NCBI GenBank assembly: GCA_024305745.1
Contig: JAHRBS010000010.1
Coordinates: 3,355,501-3,419,500 of the forward strand
DNA length: 64,000 nt
Source of the DNA: Polyporus tsugae
Lineage: Eukaryota > Basidiomycota > Agaricomycetes > Polyporales > Polyporaceae
Direction of reading: 5' to 3'
Shown: piece after piece, positions 25,412 to 37,257 of the stretch
How the letters are laid out: the number at the start of each line of letters is the position of its first letter
Position numbering within the stretch: the first letter of the stretch is position 1
Made by a program: the position numbers and the translations under genes
Notes under the pieces: model-generated
Told to the model about the DNA's origin: nothing
Databases searched by the model: none
What the model saw: only the letters and a program-made list of their open reading frames with translations

Positions 25412-26559
25412 TGTCTTTTCAGCCTGTTGTACGATCACGTCATGAGTATTTATGATACCTCACCCTCAATTGTCACTCCACTGCATTCCCGATCACCGTG
25501 TATACTTTCCTTGTTAGATTTCGAATGAACGTTGTAAAGCCGGTACACTGGATATACGTTTTATCTGTCTTCCTTACACATCTCGAGCTCCGTGCTGTGA
25601 TAATATTATGTATCGTAGACTTTACTATGCGTTCGTACGATCTATATCATGTCATTGCTTCGATGTACTTGCGTCTCATCTCGACTGATTAGTTATGTAT
25701 TTCTGCAACTGTATGACCTTGGACTCGACGCGCGTGCTAGGTACATGCATCCCAACTCTAACGGTGTAGCGGTAGAAGCAGTGCTCGTAGTTCCCGAATT
25801 GCTCGGCACCATTGTCATTTTATCCGTGTGCTTATATTGTTTGGCTCATACAGTATATATGTTTCTGGTGGACCAAGTCTGTGGTGTCGAGTGTCAATGT
25901 CGGCGCTTCACTGCTTGATGGCTGCGGAATTGACCTGGTTAACATTCTGAGGCTAAGTATGAGGTTCGTGGGTTTCATACAGCATCCACTAGCTCCAACA
26001 CAAATCACAAGTCTATTCAGTCTCAAAGCCCTTTCCCCGCTGCTTGTCTTTACCTGGCCTGAACATAGCAGTGTAGCAGCGGTTAACAGCTGTCATCCTA
26101 TTCCGCGGATGACATGTCAGCGGCGACCTCCCCTTGCGCCATACCACCCTATCTCGCTGATCTTCTCTACAGTTTGCATACCTGGATAGCGCTTTCTGCG
26201 GTTACCGGGAGAAGGAGAGTAGGGTGGCTTGCAGTGATGACACGGATTGCTTGGGTGCGTCGTCCTGTTTTGTGTTGCAATATCGTTTTCACCCACAAAC
26301 AGTGTGTCAGGCATTATGCTGGCTTACCAGCCCTTCACATGTAGACTTTTTCTGTACGAATATAAGTCCTCATCCCCCGTCGTACCAGGCCATTCAAGAG
26401 GGCTACGTATTCCGGGAAACCTACCGCACGGCGGCTGACTGTCTACGCAGGCTGGGCTCCGAATCTGGAATATCTGCCCTCGTAACCCCCCTGCCCCTTT
26501 TTTTAACGTACGAGTGACTCCCCACGGCCGTCAGGCTGCCATTCAGCTTATCGCCTGTT
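25412..26559. other. Gene-free AT-richer spacer
   Basis: Presumed 3' UTR of the membrane protein, then non-coding sequence with only short random frames. Nothing recognisable. Confidence 0.4.
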
Positions 26560-26945
26560 CGCACGGGGCGGTCGACTCATAACGCGCGGTATCCAAGTCG
26601 GCATGGGTGGCGTGGACCTTGTCCGGTATTGCGTCGTGGCATTGACGACTCGGACTGCTTCAGGGGCGACGCCGGTGCGAGTTTCTTCCCTCCCATGTCC
26701 ACATGCTCTGTGCATATTGCTGATTGCGCATATACGTTGACCGCAGGACGAGCTGTATAAATACAGCAAGGATGTCAAAATGGGCAACGCTTCATGCGGA
26801 GGATGTCCCCGAAGATCCTGAAGAAGGTCGCAGCGATGTCGCAGCTCACGTTGCACTCGTATATCCGCGGCACCCTGTCCTGTTGGTATGTTTGAGGACA
26901 AGTATCTACCTCTTGCAATGCCACAGAGTTGAAGGTTTGCCCACT
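26560..26945 (+). pseudogene. Relic of methionyl-tRNA synthetase exons 5-6
   Basis: The plus strand around 26780-26840 resembles the MetRS exon 6 sequence encoding NLFMRVTSTKIMKKVAA: it keeps GGCAACxCTTCATGCG, then CCGAAGATC and GAAGAAGGTCGC with changes. Upstream, 26590-26760 matches the end of exon 5 and intron 5. Several indels and stops rule out function. The same segment survives in a second relic at 54765-55400 on the other strand, and the intact source gene is at 56369-58395. Confidence 0.7.
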
Positions 26946-27651
26946 TCTCAATACAACACGCGATATTTGGCTATACCGGTCGTGCGGTTTCACTCATGCT
27001 CGTTTTCTATTTAAGCATTCTTCGGGATTTGAGCAGCGCTATACGGCGAGTTAGACACCGGCATCCCCGGCAACAGACATCCAGGACACCATCCTCAAGA
27101 TACCTTTGCGTCCGGCAGTGATCCCCCAATCATTTGTGCCGAAGAATGCGGTGTTGCTTTCCGACTAGCAGCGGCTTATTGCAACGGCGTCGCGGCGCAT
27201 CCTAGCGCACACCGCGTTCATGAAAGCGAGGTGTCAACGGTGATGTGCCCCGTTGGCGAATTGCTGACTTGGCGGATGTAGAGTGTCGACAATTGCGAGT
27301 CAAAGGCGCATGTTTGACTATTGTGCCCCAAATATGGAGTCCGCTGGATCTGCGTATAGGCCGTCATCGTAGCGGCGCGCTTACGACGGGTCCCAGCTTT
27401 GTCCTCGACCACAACTACCCCTTACATTCGTCTGCCTTCGTGCAGTTAGCCCCCCTCGTCTCTCCACTGTTAACACAGTATCTATACCATCCAACCACAC
27501 CAGTATACACTTACGTCTATTGCTGAAAGAATTCCAGGTTCGTTTGGCCTGCTTCTTCGAATCACCCGGTGCTGACCTCCCCGTACGATCGTTTCAGCAT
27601 TGGAATATCCGCCCCTTCGATCCTGACAGTGTCCGGGCCACCCACACGACG
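26946..27651 (+). repeat. Upstream part of a duplicated segment (inverted relative to 54.2-54.8 kb)
   Basis: Blocks such as TATTGTGCCCCAAATATGGAG (about 27318-27338) and GCGCGCTTACGACGGGTCC (about 27375-27393) recur on the opposite strand upstream of the F-box-like gene at 52925. The segment probably contains the promoter of the 27652 gene. No protein is encoded. Confidence 0.65.
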
Positions 27652-28931
27652 ATGGGTCAGACTTGGGAAGTGTGAGTAGAGTATTTAAAAGTAATTCTGG
27701 ACCAAAGACTAGTCTGGGTGCTGACGTCTTGCTTCCTCGTTTCCTAGACTCAATGTCGACCGTAAGGAAAGGGATCTCGCTGGTGGCGGAAAGCTTGGAG
27801 AGTTTTTCTGGGAGGACATGAGCGATCTATACGCGTCTCTCCGGGTCCCATGTCTACCAAAGTGCGTGCTCTCGATCTGTTGCCAGACACTAGTTCCCAA
27901 CCACTCTCCATCGTACTAGGGCTGTGGATAAGTGGATCTTTCGCGGGCCTTTCGTCGTGCAACGGGGGCCTATGAGCATCCTGTCGACGGAGGTGTTAGA
28001 CATGGTTTTCCAGGCCATCCTGGATGGCACCGAGGAGGATGCGACCAAAAACTTCATTGATTGCCTTTCCTTTGCCATATGCTGCAAGCGGCTGCTCTTC
28101 GTTGGCAAACGCCACATTCTGCGCACACTCGTTTCCCTACACGCTCGCGCAGCGGACTGCCGCCTCATCTGTCTTGGGGAGTACGCCGGCGCGCGCGACC
28201 AGGCGCCGCCCGGGATGCTCACGAACACCGAACTCGAGGAGATCACGACCACCAAGGTTCCCCACGAGGAGGACAATTTCGGCAATGACGAGGAAGACAA
28301 GGTTGCAAAGGTCATCGCAGCGCGGTGTCTCTACAGGTTTGCTTCGGAGCTGTACCAGCCGTGCCACTCAGTGGTGGACACCCTCCAGCAGCCTATTAGG
28401 CGCCTCTGCCGCGAGATCTACAACACCCGCAAGAAGCTGCTGCACACGATAGACCCGCTGCGCTCGCTCGACTTCGACATGATCGCTACGCTCGGGTGCG
28501 TCGACTACTTCCCTCACCCCGCGTACCCGGAAGGCCCGAACGTGCTCTGCAACCTATCGAAGGGCGAGTACGTTCTCGAGGACACGCTCGTCGTCCTCCG
28601 GAACCGATATTCCCAGGTCACCCTCGCGCACGCGCTCCTCTCGCGCATCTGTCACTCCCCGGACGCAAGCATCTCGATGGCGTGCGATGTCGAGTACGCT
28701 GGTCAGCTGGCGAAGGGCCCGTGGGCGGGCGATAGGTTCCGGATTACGACTGTGAACGAGCTGCCTGCGCTGAAGGATGGGAAGGAGTGGAAGGACGTGA
28801 CGGAGGAGGCTAACAAGTTGTTGTGCCACCTTTGGGAGCGCGAGATGTCAGGGGTGGAGGACGGTTCGGGTTCGGACAGTGAAGCTAGTGAAGGGTCACA
28901 GTGGAGCAGCGGCGAAGAAGAGGCCGAGTAG
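27652..28931 (+). CDS. F-box-like family protein, copy A (intact)
   Basis: Exons 27652-27671, 27748-27861 and 27920-28931 give a closed 381-residue protein. The short first exon encodes MGQTWEV and the 114-nt second exon GGKLGEFFWEDMSDLYASL, the hallmark N-terminus of this family. Residues about 60-105 form an F-box-like segment (LSTEVLDMVFQAI, then FIDCLSFAICCKRLLFVGKR), expected to bind Skp1 (family inference). The central and C-terminal parts (RAADCRLICLGEYAG, GPNVLCNLSKGEYV, AKGPWAGDRFRI) are shared by all copies in this window and look like a folded effector domain of unknown target. The tail is acidic. Copy C at 52925 is the closest relative. A possible role as a lineage-specific substrate adaptor is unproven. 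Confidence 0.85.
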
Positions 28932-29071
28932 GGTGACACGAAGAGGGCAAGTTATGAATACGTTGTATGCCTATTTCGTGTCTGTCTCTCATCCATCTCA
29001 TGTTGTCCGGTCTGTATCACACCATTCTGTTTGTCAAACAACTTGATCCAGCTTGATTGCGACAATACTTA

Positions 29072-31920
29072 TCACCCCGCCACAGTATTTAATCCCCCAA
29101 CTTCCCCCTGTGTATCCACGACATCCGGGTCGTCGGTTCTCGTTTCTTTTTCATCCACCCCAGTACTTGCTTGCCCACCAGGACCAGCTACTTCTCCACT
29201 GATCGCCTCCACGGTGACACTACCCTTCGCCTCTGCCCCATCGTCCTTGTCAGTCGAATCCTCCCCCTGCTCACCTGGGAGAGCATCCTCTTCCTGCGTG
29301 CTAGTATCCTCCGCTCTCAAATACTTCGTCTCCAAGTTGATCTGCGGCAGTAACACGTCTCCTGTTGCCTCGTCCTTCTTCCGAACCTCGGTGTCATCTG
29401 GTTGCGGCTCCGATGTGGGAGTTGTCACAGCTCCTTCCGAGAAATTCCTGCTACCCTCTACGCTCCGATCGAGACCGTTGTCGTAATCTTCTTGGGCGGA
29501 ACCCTCCGCCGCACGTTCGTCCCTCTCCCTCGTGTCTTCTTCATCCCATGTGATCAATAGACCTCCGACCATACCAACATCCGAGTCGACCGCCTGAAAC
29601 GCTACCGCCTCATCCTGCTCGTCCGCCTCCCGCCTGACAGCTACTCTCGGGGTTGTGTCCGACTCACTGGCACCCGGGGAGTCCTCCGCACGAGCTGACA
29701 CGTCTTCCATTCCATGACTCTCGTCCAGGTCATAGTCTTCGGAGTCTGGCATCAGACCGTGACTCACAGGACGTGGAGGTATCACCGGGGTTTCCGGAGG
29801 CTGCACAACGACCGCCTGCGCATGCTCCTCCTGTGCATGCTCCTCCTGTGCAGGAGGTGCAGGAGGCTCGCTCGAAACGGGCGGAGCACATGGTGATATC
29901 GTTGTGGTGTTGACAAGCTCTGTAGGTGGAATGAAGGGCGTTGAGAGTGGTTGGCCCGGCGCTGGCGTTTGCATTTTCCTGTGGACAAATGTATGGGGTT
30001 ACGAGAAATTTGCTCAAAATGTTGCGCTCGACTCACTTCGTCGTTATGTGTGTGATTAGCGTGGTCAGTGGGTTCACTGGACACGTGTCAAATCTAAGGA
30101 TGATTGAGGACTCCCACCAAAGGCTATCCTCCGCAGTGTCGTCCGCGTCTTGGAAGGGGAAGGTCTTGGTGAGGCCGGGCCACGTATTGATATGGTCACG
30201 AAGACAATCATGCAGCTCGCTCCCCTGACTCGGGGTGTATGTCGCCAGATCGCTGGTTGTAAACCGCACGGCGGCCCAATGCGCGGAGGAGGTTGTACAT
30301 CGCCCGAGGTGGAGCATGGCGTAGTATCTGGTGGGGGCAATCCGATACGGTGCAGTACGAATTTCGAACTGGAGGATCACCGGTGGATTCCCATCCCACG
30401 GCAGCGGAATCGATATGCACGCCGTCAGCTCCATGGCCAACGGTGAAGTGGGCAAGGCATCGACGGCCTCGTTGGAGATGCGAAAGGGGACGAAAGATCC
30501 GAGATTCATCGGCACGTATAGCTTGTTCGCGTGCTCGTGAACGATCGATTCGGGTGGGGGCCGGTGGGTGATGTAGATCTCTTGCCAGCTCAAGTGAACC
30601 AATTCGGGACCATTCATGAGTCGGCCTTGTGAGTCACGGCTCAACGGAACCAGGCGCCCTCCGACGATATCGTAGTGCGGACGAAACGGATCCGCCGATG
30701 TCGAGCATGGTTTGAGCCGCAGCCCGAGCGGGGCTCCATGAGAATTGGACCAGAAGAGGTGGGCAGTCACTTCTTCGCTATCCTCGTCCCAATCTTCGAT
30801 GAGGGATATATGCGCGAGTACGCCGTAGGGCGTAATGGAGAATGTCGGTGTCCCGGAGTGCTCACGAGTTCGCTAAGGGATGCAAGAACCGATGAGCGAT
30901 CATTCTGTGGATAATGACGGGGCAGGAGGTCAAAACTCGGCAACTTACCAGACGTTTTTTCTTCCCGTGGTGGCCCGTGACTGTCGGGGGTGTGAAGGTG
31001 ACACTACCGCAGTTGTGGAATGAAGCGGGGCTGGGTGCCAACAGGTACGAGTCTTCGGTATGAACGTGCGGCTCCGAAGGGTCCGAGCTCGTGAGCAAGA
31101 AAGGCTGCGTACTTCCCCCTCGCCGCCCAGGGCCGGCCAGTAGTCGCGATGGCATGGAGCCCCATGCGAAAAGGGTGGTGTCCACAAACCGCTTCATAAT
31201 CTCCTCTTGCAAGCGATAGAAGGCTTGCTTGCCTTCTCCATACAATGTCGACATGTTGATACCGAAGATGCCCAGTAAGCTGTATGCCCGATCCTCCGGT
31301 CGCGTGGTCTGCCGAGACGCCGCCCACGACATGCGCTGAGCGAGACTGTAGTCAGCAAGACGGGTCTGCAGCCGGAGTAGCCCAGCAGGGACGTGTGTGA
31401 TGGTTTCGAGAAGGCCTGCAAGCTCCGCCTTCGTGCCAAGGTTGGTCCAATTGTCCGCGAGGAACAGGACGAAAGTCGGCGCTATGAGCTCTTGCAGAGT
31501 CCATCCGCGTGTGTGCCACTTGCTCCTATAGAATGCAGAGCCGCGCTGCAATAGGTACGTTCCAGAGGGGACATCGCGAAGGTAAGCGTAGCACATCTTC
31601 GCGAGGGAATAGTATCGATACATAGAGTTGATTGCCTCGGACAGGCCGGCGCTACTGGACTTGTCGATGCAGGAGGTATCCGCCCACAGCCACTTGTAGC
31701 CATGGGACTCGGCGAGTATGCAAGCGCTTCGGATCTTGGGGTAGGAGTGGTCGCGCGGGTTTGCTCCGGTTTTGGCGCATATCTCGCGCAACCACTGGGT
31801 AACCTGGAAGGACTGTTCTCCTTCATCCCAGACGTGGGAGAGAATAGCGTAACCTCCAGGCACAGCTTCCGGAGACGTAAACTCGTGGAGTTCGGCACGA
31901 CTGGTGCTGAGCAGCCACAT
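29072..31920 (-). CDS. HET-domain protein 1 with acidic low-complexity tail
   Basis: Exons 31920-30949, 30872-30037 and 29978-29072 give a closed 904-residue model. HET-domain proteins act in fungal non-self recognition and can trigger cell death on fusion of unlike hyphae. The HET domain occupies about residues 10-250: YAILSHVWDEGEQSF, ACILAESHGYKWLWADTSCID, AINSMYRYYSLAKMCYAYL and RGWTLQELIAP are classic blocks. A second shared domain (residues about 325-600) is conserved with the neighbour at 34742. The last 300 residues (exon 3) are acidic and disordered, with a short HAQEE repeat at about 29815-29850. The start MWLLSTSRAELHEF matches the neighbour's start exactly in position; an in-frame ATG at 31956 is less likely. 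No NACHT or WD repeats follow. Confidence 0.85.
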
Positions 31921-32735
31921 AAGAACTGCGGCATGCAATGAGGATCCAAACTTCATTGAGCATGGACGTGATCGCGCACCGTCGTTGAGTTTTTACGCAC
32001 AACGCTCCACTTGCTTGGGTCTGGAGTCTGGGCTCTGGACTGCGAGACGGCACAGTGCGTCCTTGGCGTCGCGACTCGGAATTCTCGGATGCTCTACTAT
32101 TGTCCAAAGCCAAGCATTTTAGGCGCATTGGACGAAGAAACCTGAGAAAATGACAAGAACTCGCCAGTGATTTAAAGTCTGGAGGAGGCTCCTCACCACG
32201 GGGATGGATGTTGAAACGTGGCAGGAACGGTTGATTCGGCGCGTCATCGGAAGCCGAGGCCCTCGTTTGAGCGGTACCGGTCACGAGTATCTTGTCCACA
32301 TTATCAGCGCCGCAGCGGTAGTTTACCGACAACCACAACCATCAAATGTGGTCGTATTGTCGCTCATGTGGCGTCACCGTGAATGCGTACATAACAACAC
32401 GAGGGTGCGGCTGCGGCGCACATTCGTTGTCAACTTCGTGCTTAACCGTTTCAATCAAATGAACTACGTTGCACATCATCCAACGAGTCTGGCGATAGAA
32501 TGATAAATATACTATAGCACCAGGGAACAGCTGGGGACTTACATGTGATTTATCGACTACATAGAGCCGTCTCATCCCATCCGCATGCTCGAGGTATAAG
32601 GTCCGCAGCCCACGCCAGTAGACTTCTGAGGCCACTTGCCTTCTCCGGCTTCATCGAAGAGGCCGCTACGTCGGCTGTGTCGGACGCCGAGTCCTCGATT
32701 ACCGCCGCTCTGTTCACGCTGCGCGCACGAGTATT
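31921..32735. other. Spacer between the two HET genes
   Basis: It should contain the promoter of HET gene 1 and the 3' UTR of HET gene 2. No other gene is supported. Confidence 0.4.
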
Positions 32736-34742
32736 TCAGACCCCATGATGATCGACATCTCCGCCTGCAACCACGACCACCTCGTCCTCCAGAGGACATC
32801 GACTGAGAACATAGACCGATGTTTTCGTTAGTGACGTTGATTCCGGTGAACGTCCGGACAAAGTAATATCACGTACCGATCTCCAGCAATAATATCAACG
32901 ACAAGGGTCGTGCTTGGATTCAACGGACACGGCGTGAATGATAACGTGAGGGACGAGGATGCAGGGAGCGCCGAAATCACGGTGGGCTCCGGCTCAGGAG
33001 GATGGAAGACCTTTGTCTTCACTGGCCAGTCGTCGATGTGGTCCTTGGAACATGAGTGCGACTTGTCTTCACCATACAGCCCCCCGTGTCCGGGGGCGTG
33101 GAACACGAGTCGAGCCCAATGCGGACGACCGAAGCGTCGTCCCGATCCGTCGCGTCCGGACACGGCTACTGTACACCGCCCCAGATGGAGGTCTATGCCG
33201 GGTAGGAGGGCAGGCGTGGCGTCGTTACCATCCCGCTCGAACGTGAGGATTATCGGAGGAGAGCCGGTCCAGGGGAGATGCATGGGGGTAACGGAGACGA
33301 GACGCAGACGTGTCGAAGTATAGAGCGTCTGGATGTGCTTGCCAGGAATGCGGAAGGGCGTCAGGACTCCGAGATTCAACGGAATGTAAAGGCTAGTGAC
33401 GGCGTCTGGCGTAGGACTGTCAGGCGGAGGCCGGTGGGCGAGATAAACCTTCTTCCATACCACATGGGCAAGCTGGCCATTGACGGTGAAGCTGGCGTCC
33501 TCCTCCACGCCAAGGGGAACGATGCGATTTTCACCCGGGTGGACATCGTAAAGGAGATGTGATGGGTCGGTGACTCCAGGACAAGGGTTAAGGCGGAGCC
33601 CAAGATGGTTGTCCGTACCATCGCACCAGAGTAGGAGCGCAATCATACACTGCGACAGCTCGATAACAGGCATATGTGCGAGGACTCCGTACGGTGTGAC
33701 GGAGAACGTTGGCGTCCGGCAGACTTCTTCACCTGAGCTTGTTGGCGTCTGTCAACAATCCACGGCAGTCAGTTCACGTTACAATGCGCCCACATGGAAG
33801 TCGGAGACATGCCTGGTACCACGAAGGTCGTCGGGTGGTGACGGCAGATGGGATGAACCGTATCTGAGTCGAGTCGCAGAACGCGACTGGGGAAGGGGCC
33901 AAGAGATATGTGTCGTCCGAATGCTTGTGATGGTGGAAAGCAGGAAGTATACATTCCGTTGGGCGGGAAACGGTGGGCCGCCATGCGAACAAAGTCGTGT
34001 CGGGGAATCGCTTCATGATCTCTTCTTGAAGACGATAGAAGGACTGTCTTCCTTCTCCATACAGAGGCGGCATTTGTATCCCAAAGATCCCCAACAGGCA
34101 ATACGCTTGGTCCTCCAGCCGCGTGGTCTGGCGCCTCGCCGCCCACGACATCCGTTGAGCGACGCTAAAACTGGCCAATTGCGTCTCCAGTCTGAGTAAC
34201 GACGCTGGTATCTGGGTGACACCCTCGACGAAGTCCGCGAGCTCCGCCTTCGAGCCCAATAAACGCCAATCTCGAGAGAGGAAGATGACGATTCTCGGTG
34301 CGATGAGCTCTTGTAACGTCCAGCCTCGTTGGTGCCATTTACTCTTCTCAAACGCTGCCCTGGTAGGTTGGTCGAAGATGTCGCCAGGAGGGACATCATA
34401 GAGGTATGCATAACACACCTCCGCAAGAGAGTAGTACCGATACATGGAGTTGATGGCCTCGGATAGTTCGGCGCTGCTGGCTTTGTCGATACAAGAGGTG
34501 TCGACCCAAAGCCACTGGTAGCCATGTCGCTCCGCCAGTATGCAACAGCCTCGAATTTTGGAAGAGGCGTGGTCGCGAGGATTGACATTTTGAGCAACGC
34601 ACTCGTCGTGAAGGCGCTGAGTGTCCTGAAAGGACTGCTCGTGTTCGTCCCATACATGGGAGAGGATGGCGTAAGCTCCAGGAACTGTCTCGGGTGACAC
34701 AAACTCGTGAAGCTCGGCGCGATCTGTGCTCAGCAACCACAT
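32736..34742 (-). CDS. HET-domain protein 2, tandem paralogue
   Basis: The preferred model is 34742-33820, 33737-32877 and 32802-32736 (616 residues). Starting MWLLSTDRAELHEF, it carries the HET blocks YAILSHVWDEHEQSF, CCILAERHGYQWLWVDTSCID, AINSMYRYYSLAEVCYAYL and RGWTLQELIAP. The second half (TPTFSVTPYGVLAHM, GLRLNPCPGV) aligns with the second domain of HET protein 1. Intron 1 is awkward: the best phase-consistent choice runs from GTACCAGG to an AACAAG acceptor, and other choices are possible. At the 3' end, reading through without intron 2 gives a stop at 32828 and a different short tail. It lacks the 300-residue acidic tail of its neighbour. The tandem same-strand arrangement points to local duplication. 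Confidence 0.78.
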
Positions 34743-36010
34743 AGGTATTGGTATCCTGTTAATTGGTACAAGAGGTGAGCTGTGTATTAATACCCCCCAG
34801 ATACAGCTTTACGCACCACGGTAACGAGATATTGATGACGAGGTCACTTATAAGTTTGACGCGGGTGGCTACATGTATGCTTGTAAAAGTGCCCTATTCT
34901 GAAGAGGTGTCGTAGTTCTTAGGCTCACCTGGAATTATGATTGAACAACTGGGGTTGAGAGGCGAAGGTAGTCGCAAGACGGGGAGGTGAAAGTAAGACA
35001 TGTGGCTCGTGTGCCTGCTCAATACTGCAGCGCCTCATCCATGCGTGAACATATTCCCGGTGCCGTTCGAGCGTGTTTCAACGTGATTCCTGTACTTATA
35101 TAGAACCGTAACGTCCATGAGTCACCCTTGCCAGGACTACGGGAAGCCACGTTAACTCACGATGAGGGCCTGCGGGTTGCGCACGTTACGTTGACTTTGC
35201 GCCGGCACTCTTGAGAACGTTCACATCCAAGACCGGAGAGTACTACGCCGGCATACATATCGCCAATGCCGATGCAGATGGGGAGGAAATTGAGGTCATG
35301 GAACTTATAATAGCTGAAGTGGTGGGAATCGTCGAGGCGCGGCTTGCCAGTCAGACGAGTTGGCCTGAGCGTTCATGCGTCTTTCTTGAATCGGAGTTAG
35401 TCATTCACCGCTCGGAGCGTTCGTTCTTCAGTCGGAGCTTGAAAGACCGTAAACACATAACCTTACAGCACGCATATATGCCATGCGCCGGACAGCCCTC
35501 TGCGACTCGGAGGCCCACAACGGTGATGGCATGAACCTAATACACGGCTATCCAGATTGCCTCTCGGCCAGATCCATCTCGGATCAAGTTCAGGATATCC
35601 AGCAAACTCCCAGTCGTAAGTTATCTATGCTTCTGGCAATGTGGTAAGCAGCTGGACTCTCCATGCTGCAGCTGGTACGGGCTGAGTCGGCTGACGTGCC
35701 CTCTTTTCTAGATATCTGTGCAATCCGTGCCGTCATTGAAAGGTTGAGATATCCGTCCATGTAGGAGTTTTACTGGGCCTCCAAGGCTTCACAGCACCAG
35801 CGAGCAGAAAGGTATAAAGGTAGTGGTACCGGTGTTTACGATGAACGACCCCAATCTACGGTCTCTTTCAACATTTAATCGTGCACTCCTACTGCTTTCA
35901 CTCTTACAACATGCCTCACTCTGCAGGAAAGCCACGTCTCAGCTGCTTCAAACCCGTGCTCGGTGCCCTTGTCGATCATCGCTTACCAGACTCCATGCAT
36001 TCACCCTCTC
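34743..36010. other. Spacer upstream of HET gene 2 and the 36011 gene
   Basis: Gene-free. A TATAAA at 35813-35818 is placed about 195 nt before the plus-strand ATG at 36011. On the minus side, an AT-rich ACTTATATAG near 35094 is a weak promoter candidate for HET gene 2. Confidence 0.4.
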
Positions 36011-37217
36011 ATGAGCAGGTACCTACTCCTCCCGTCTCCGGCCGCACAACGTTCCATTCCTACTTACGTACCAGATAAATTCTATCGCGCTTTGCCCAGG
36101 CCTCCTCGGTGAGTCTTTATCGAGAATGATCTCGTCCCTTATTAATGGTCGCCTGCGCGTAATGCCAGCACTGTCAAACCTCAGAGCATTTCCACTGAAG
36201 GTCGCTTCGAAGCCCACTTCGAAAGGCGGCCTTCGGCGGACTACTGCAGAGACGCGATCTTGTCTTTATCAAGTGAAGGCGATACTCCAGACCAGGACCG
36301 CCGTCGTTCCACTCTGTGCGCCGCCATGTGTGACGCCAATTCCAGGATCCCTCCTCCTCCTCACGCTTTTGTTTCGAGCCCTCGTAGTTTCCCTAGTGCT
36401 GGTGACTTGTCAGTACTTGGTTTCGTGCCTTTCGTAAACGGCGTCATCGATTGTACCCCTGCGAACAGGACATCGACAGGACTTACCCATGTTGAGATGG
36501 CTATGTCGTTGAGTTCAAGAAGATTTCGCCTTCTTCTGTATAACAATCTCCTAACTCTTGTTGCAGGTATATGGAAAAGCCAGTCAATGTTGATCAAGGG
36601 ATTCTAGCGGCCAAGTGAGCACGCTTACACAACACTCTTCGACTACTTACTGATACCCAGCCAGTCGGAGCAGCGCACTGTTCTCCCTCACTCACGTCAT
36701 GATCCATATGTTGATCTTCCTCGTCGTAAGAAGATTGTCTGCTGAATCTCACATCCACGCCTGATCATTATTTTCACAGTCCACTGCCATCCTAGGCACG
36801 ACCGTGATGCTCTTCTATCTGCTACGCCTGGATGAACTTGAAACCCTAAATCCGGCAGCCTTTCTTGCTGTCGTATCTTCAGCCGCAAGTGTTGTCTCTA
36901 CTCTAGTCGTCGTCCATCGCTTGGAGAAACGAGTATGCAATGGGCAGGCGGCGGTTCCGGTGAGTCGTGACATTGTATGCACCCTTTGTGTCATTTCTGA
37001 GCCCCTGCGCTTCCAATAGAGTAAGATGACTGTAGTGGGTGTCCCGCTGATTTTCCTCACTTGCCCAATATTTGCCTTCATCGTCTTCCTCATTGGGATT
37101 AAGTCCCCCAGTGCCCACTCTGGAAAACTGACGCCTTCGAGGGATGGGTACTATATGTACAACCTACATCGACTGTGTATGGCATGCCGTTCATGTAATG
37201 TGGTGGATCCGTTATAG
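36011..37217 (+). CDS. Small multi-pass membrane protein related to the 22138 gene
   Basis: Seven exons (36011-36108, 36187-36408, 36469-36504, 36567-36614, 36665-36725, 36780-36959, 37020-37217) give a closed 280-residue model. After an N-terminal soluble part (YVPDKFYRALPRPPR, FEAHFERRPSADYCRDAI) come three to four membrane helices: LFSLTHVMIHMLIFLV, TAILGTTVMLFYLL, AAFLAVVSSAASVVSTLVVV and GVPLIFLTCPIFAFIVFLIG. Their order, and introns before the third block and before the last helix, parallel the C-terminus of the 22138 protein. The WW-like middle and long tail of that protein are absent. The start at 36011 is inferred because it opens the only frame that joins correctly to exon 2. The 36-nt and 48-nt exons are small and could be mis-set. 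It converges with the F-box-like gene 40 nt away. Confidence 0.62.
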
Positions 37218-37257
37218 AACTACTTATGTATATATCCTAATACACCGAACAAGCAGA

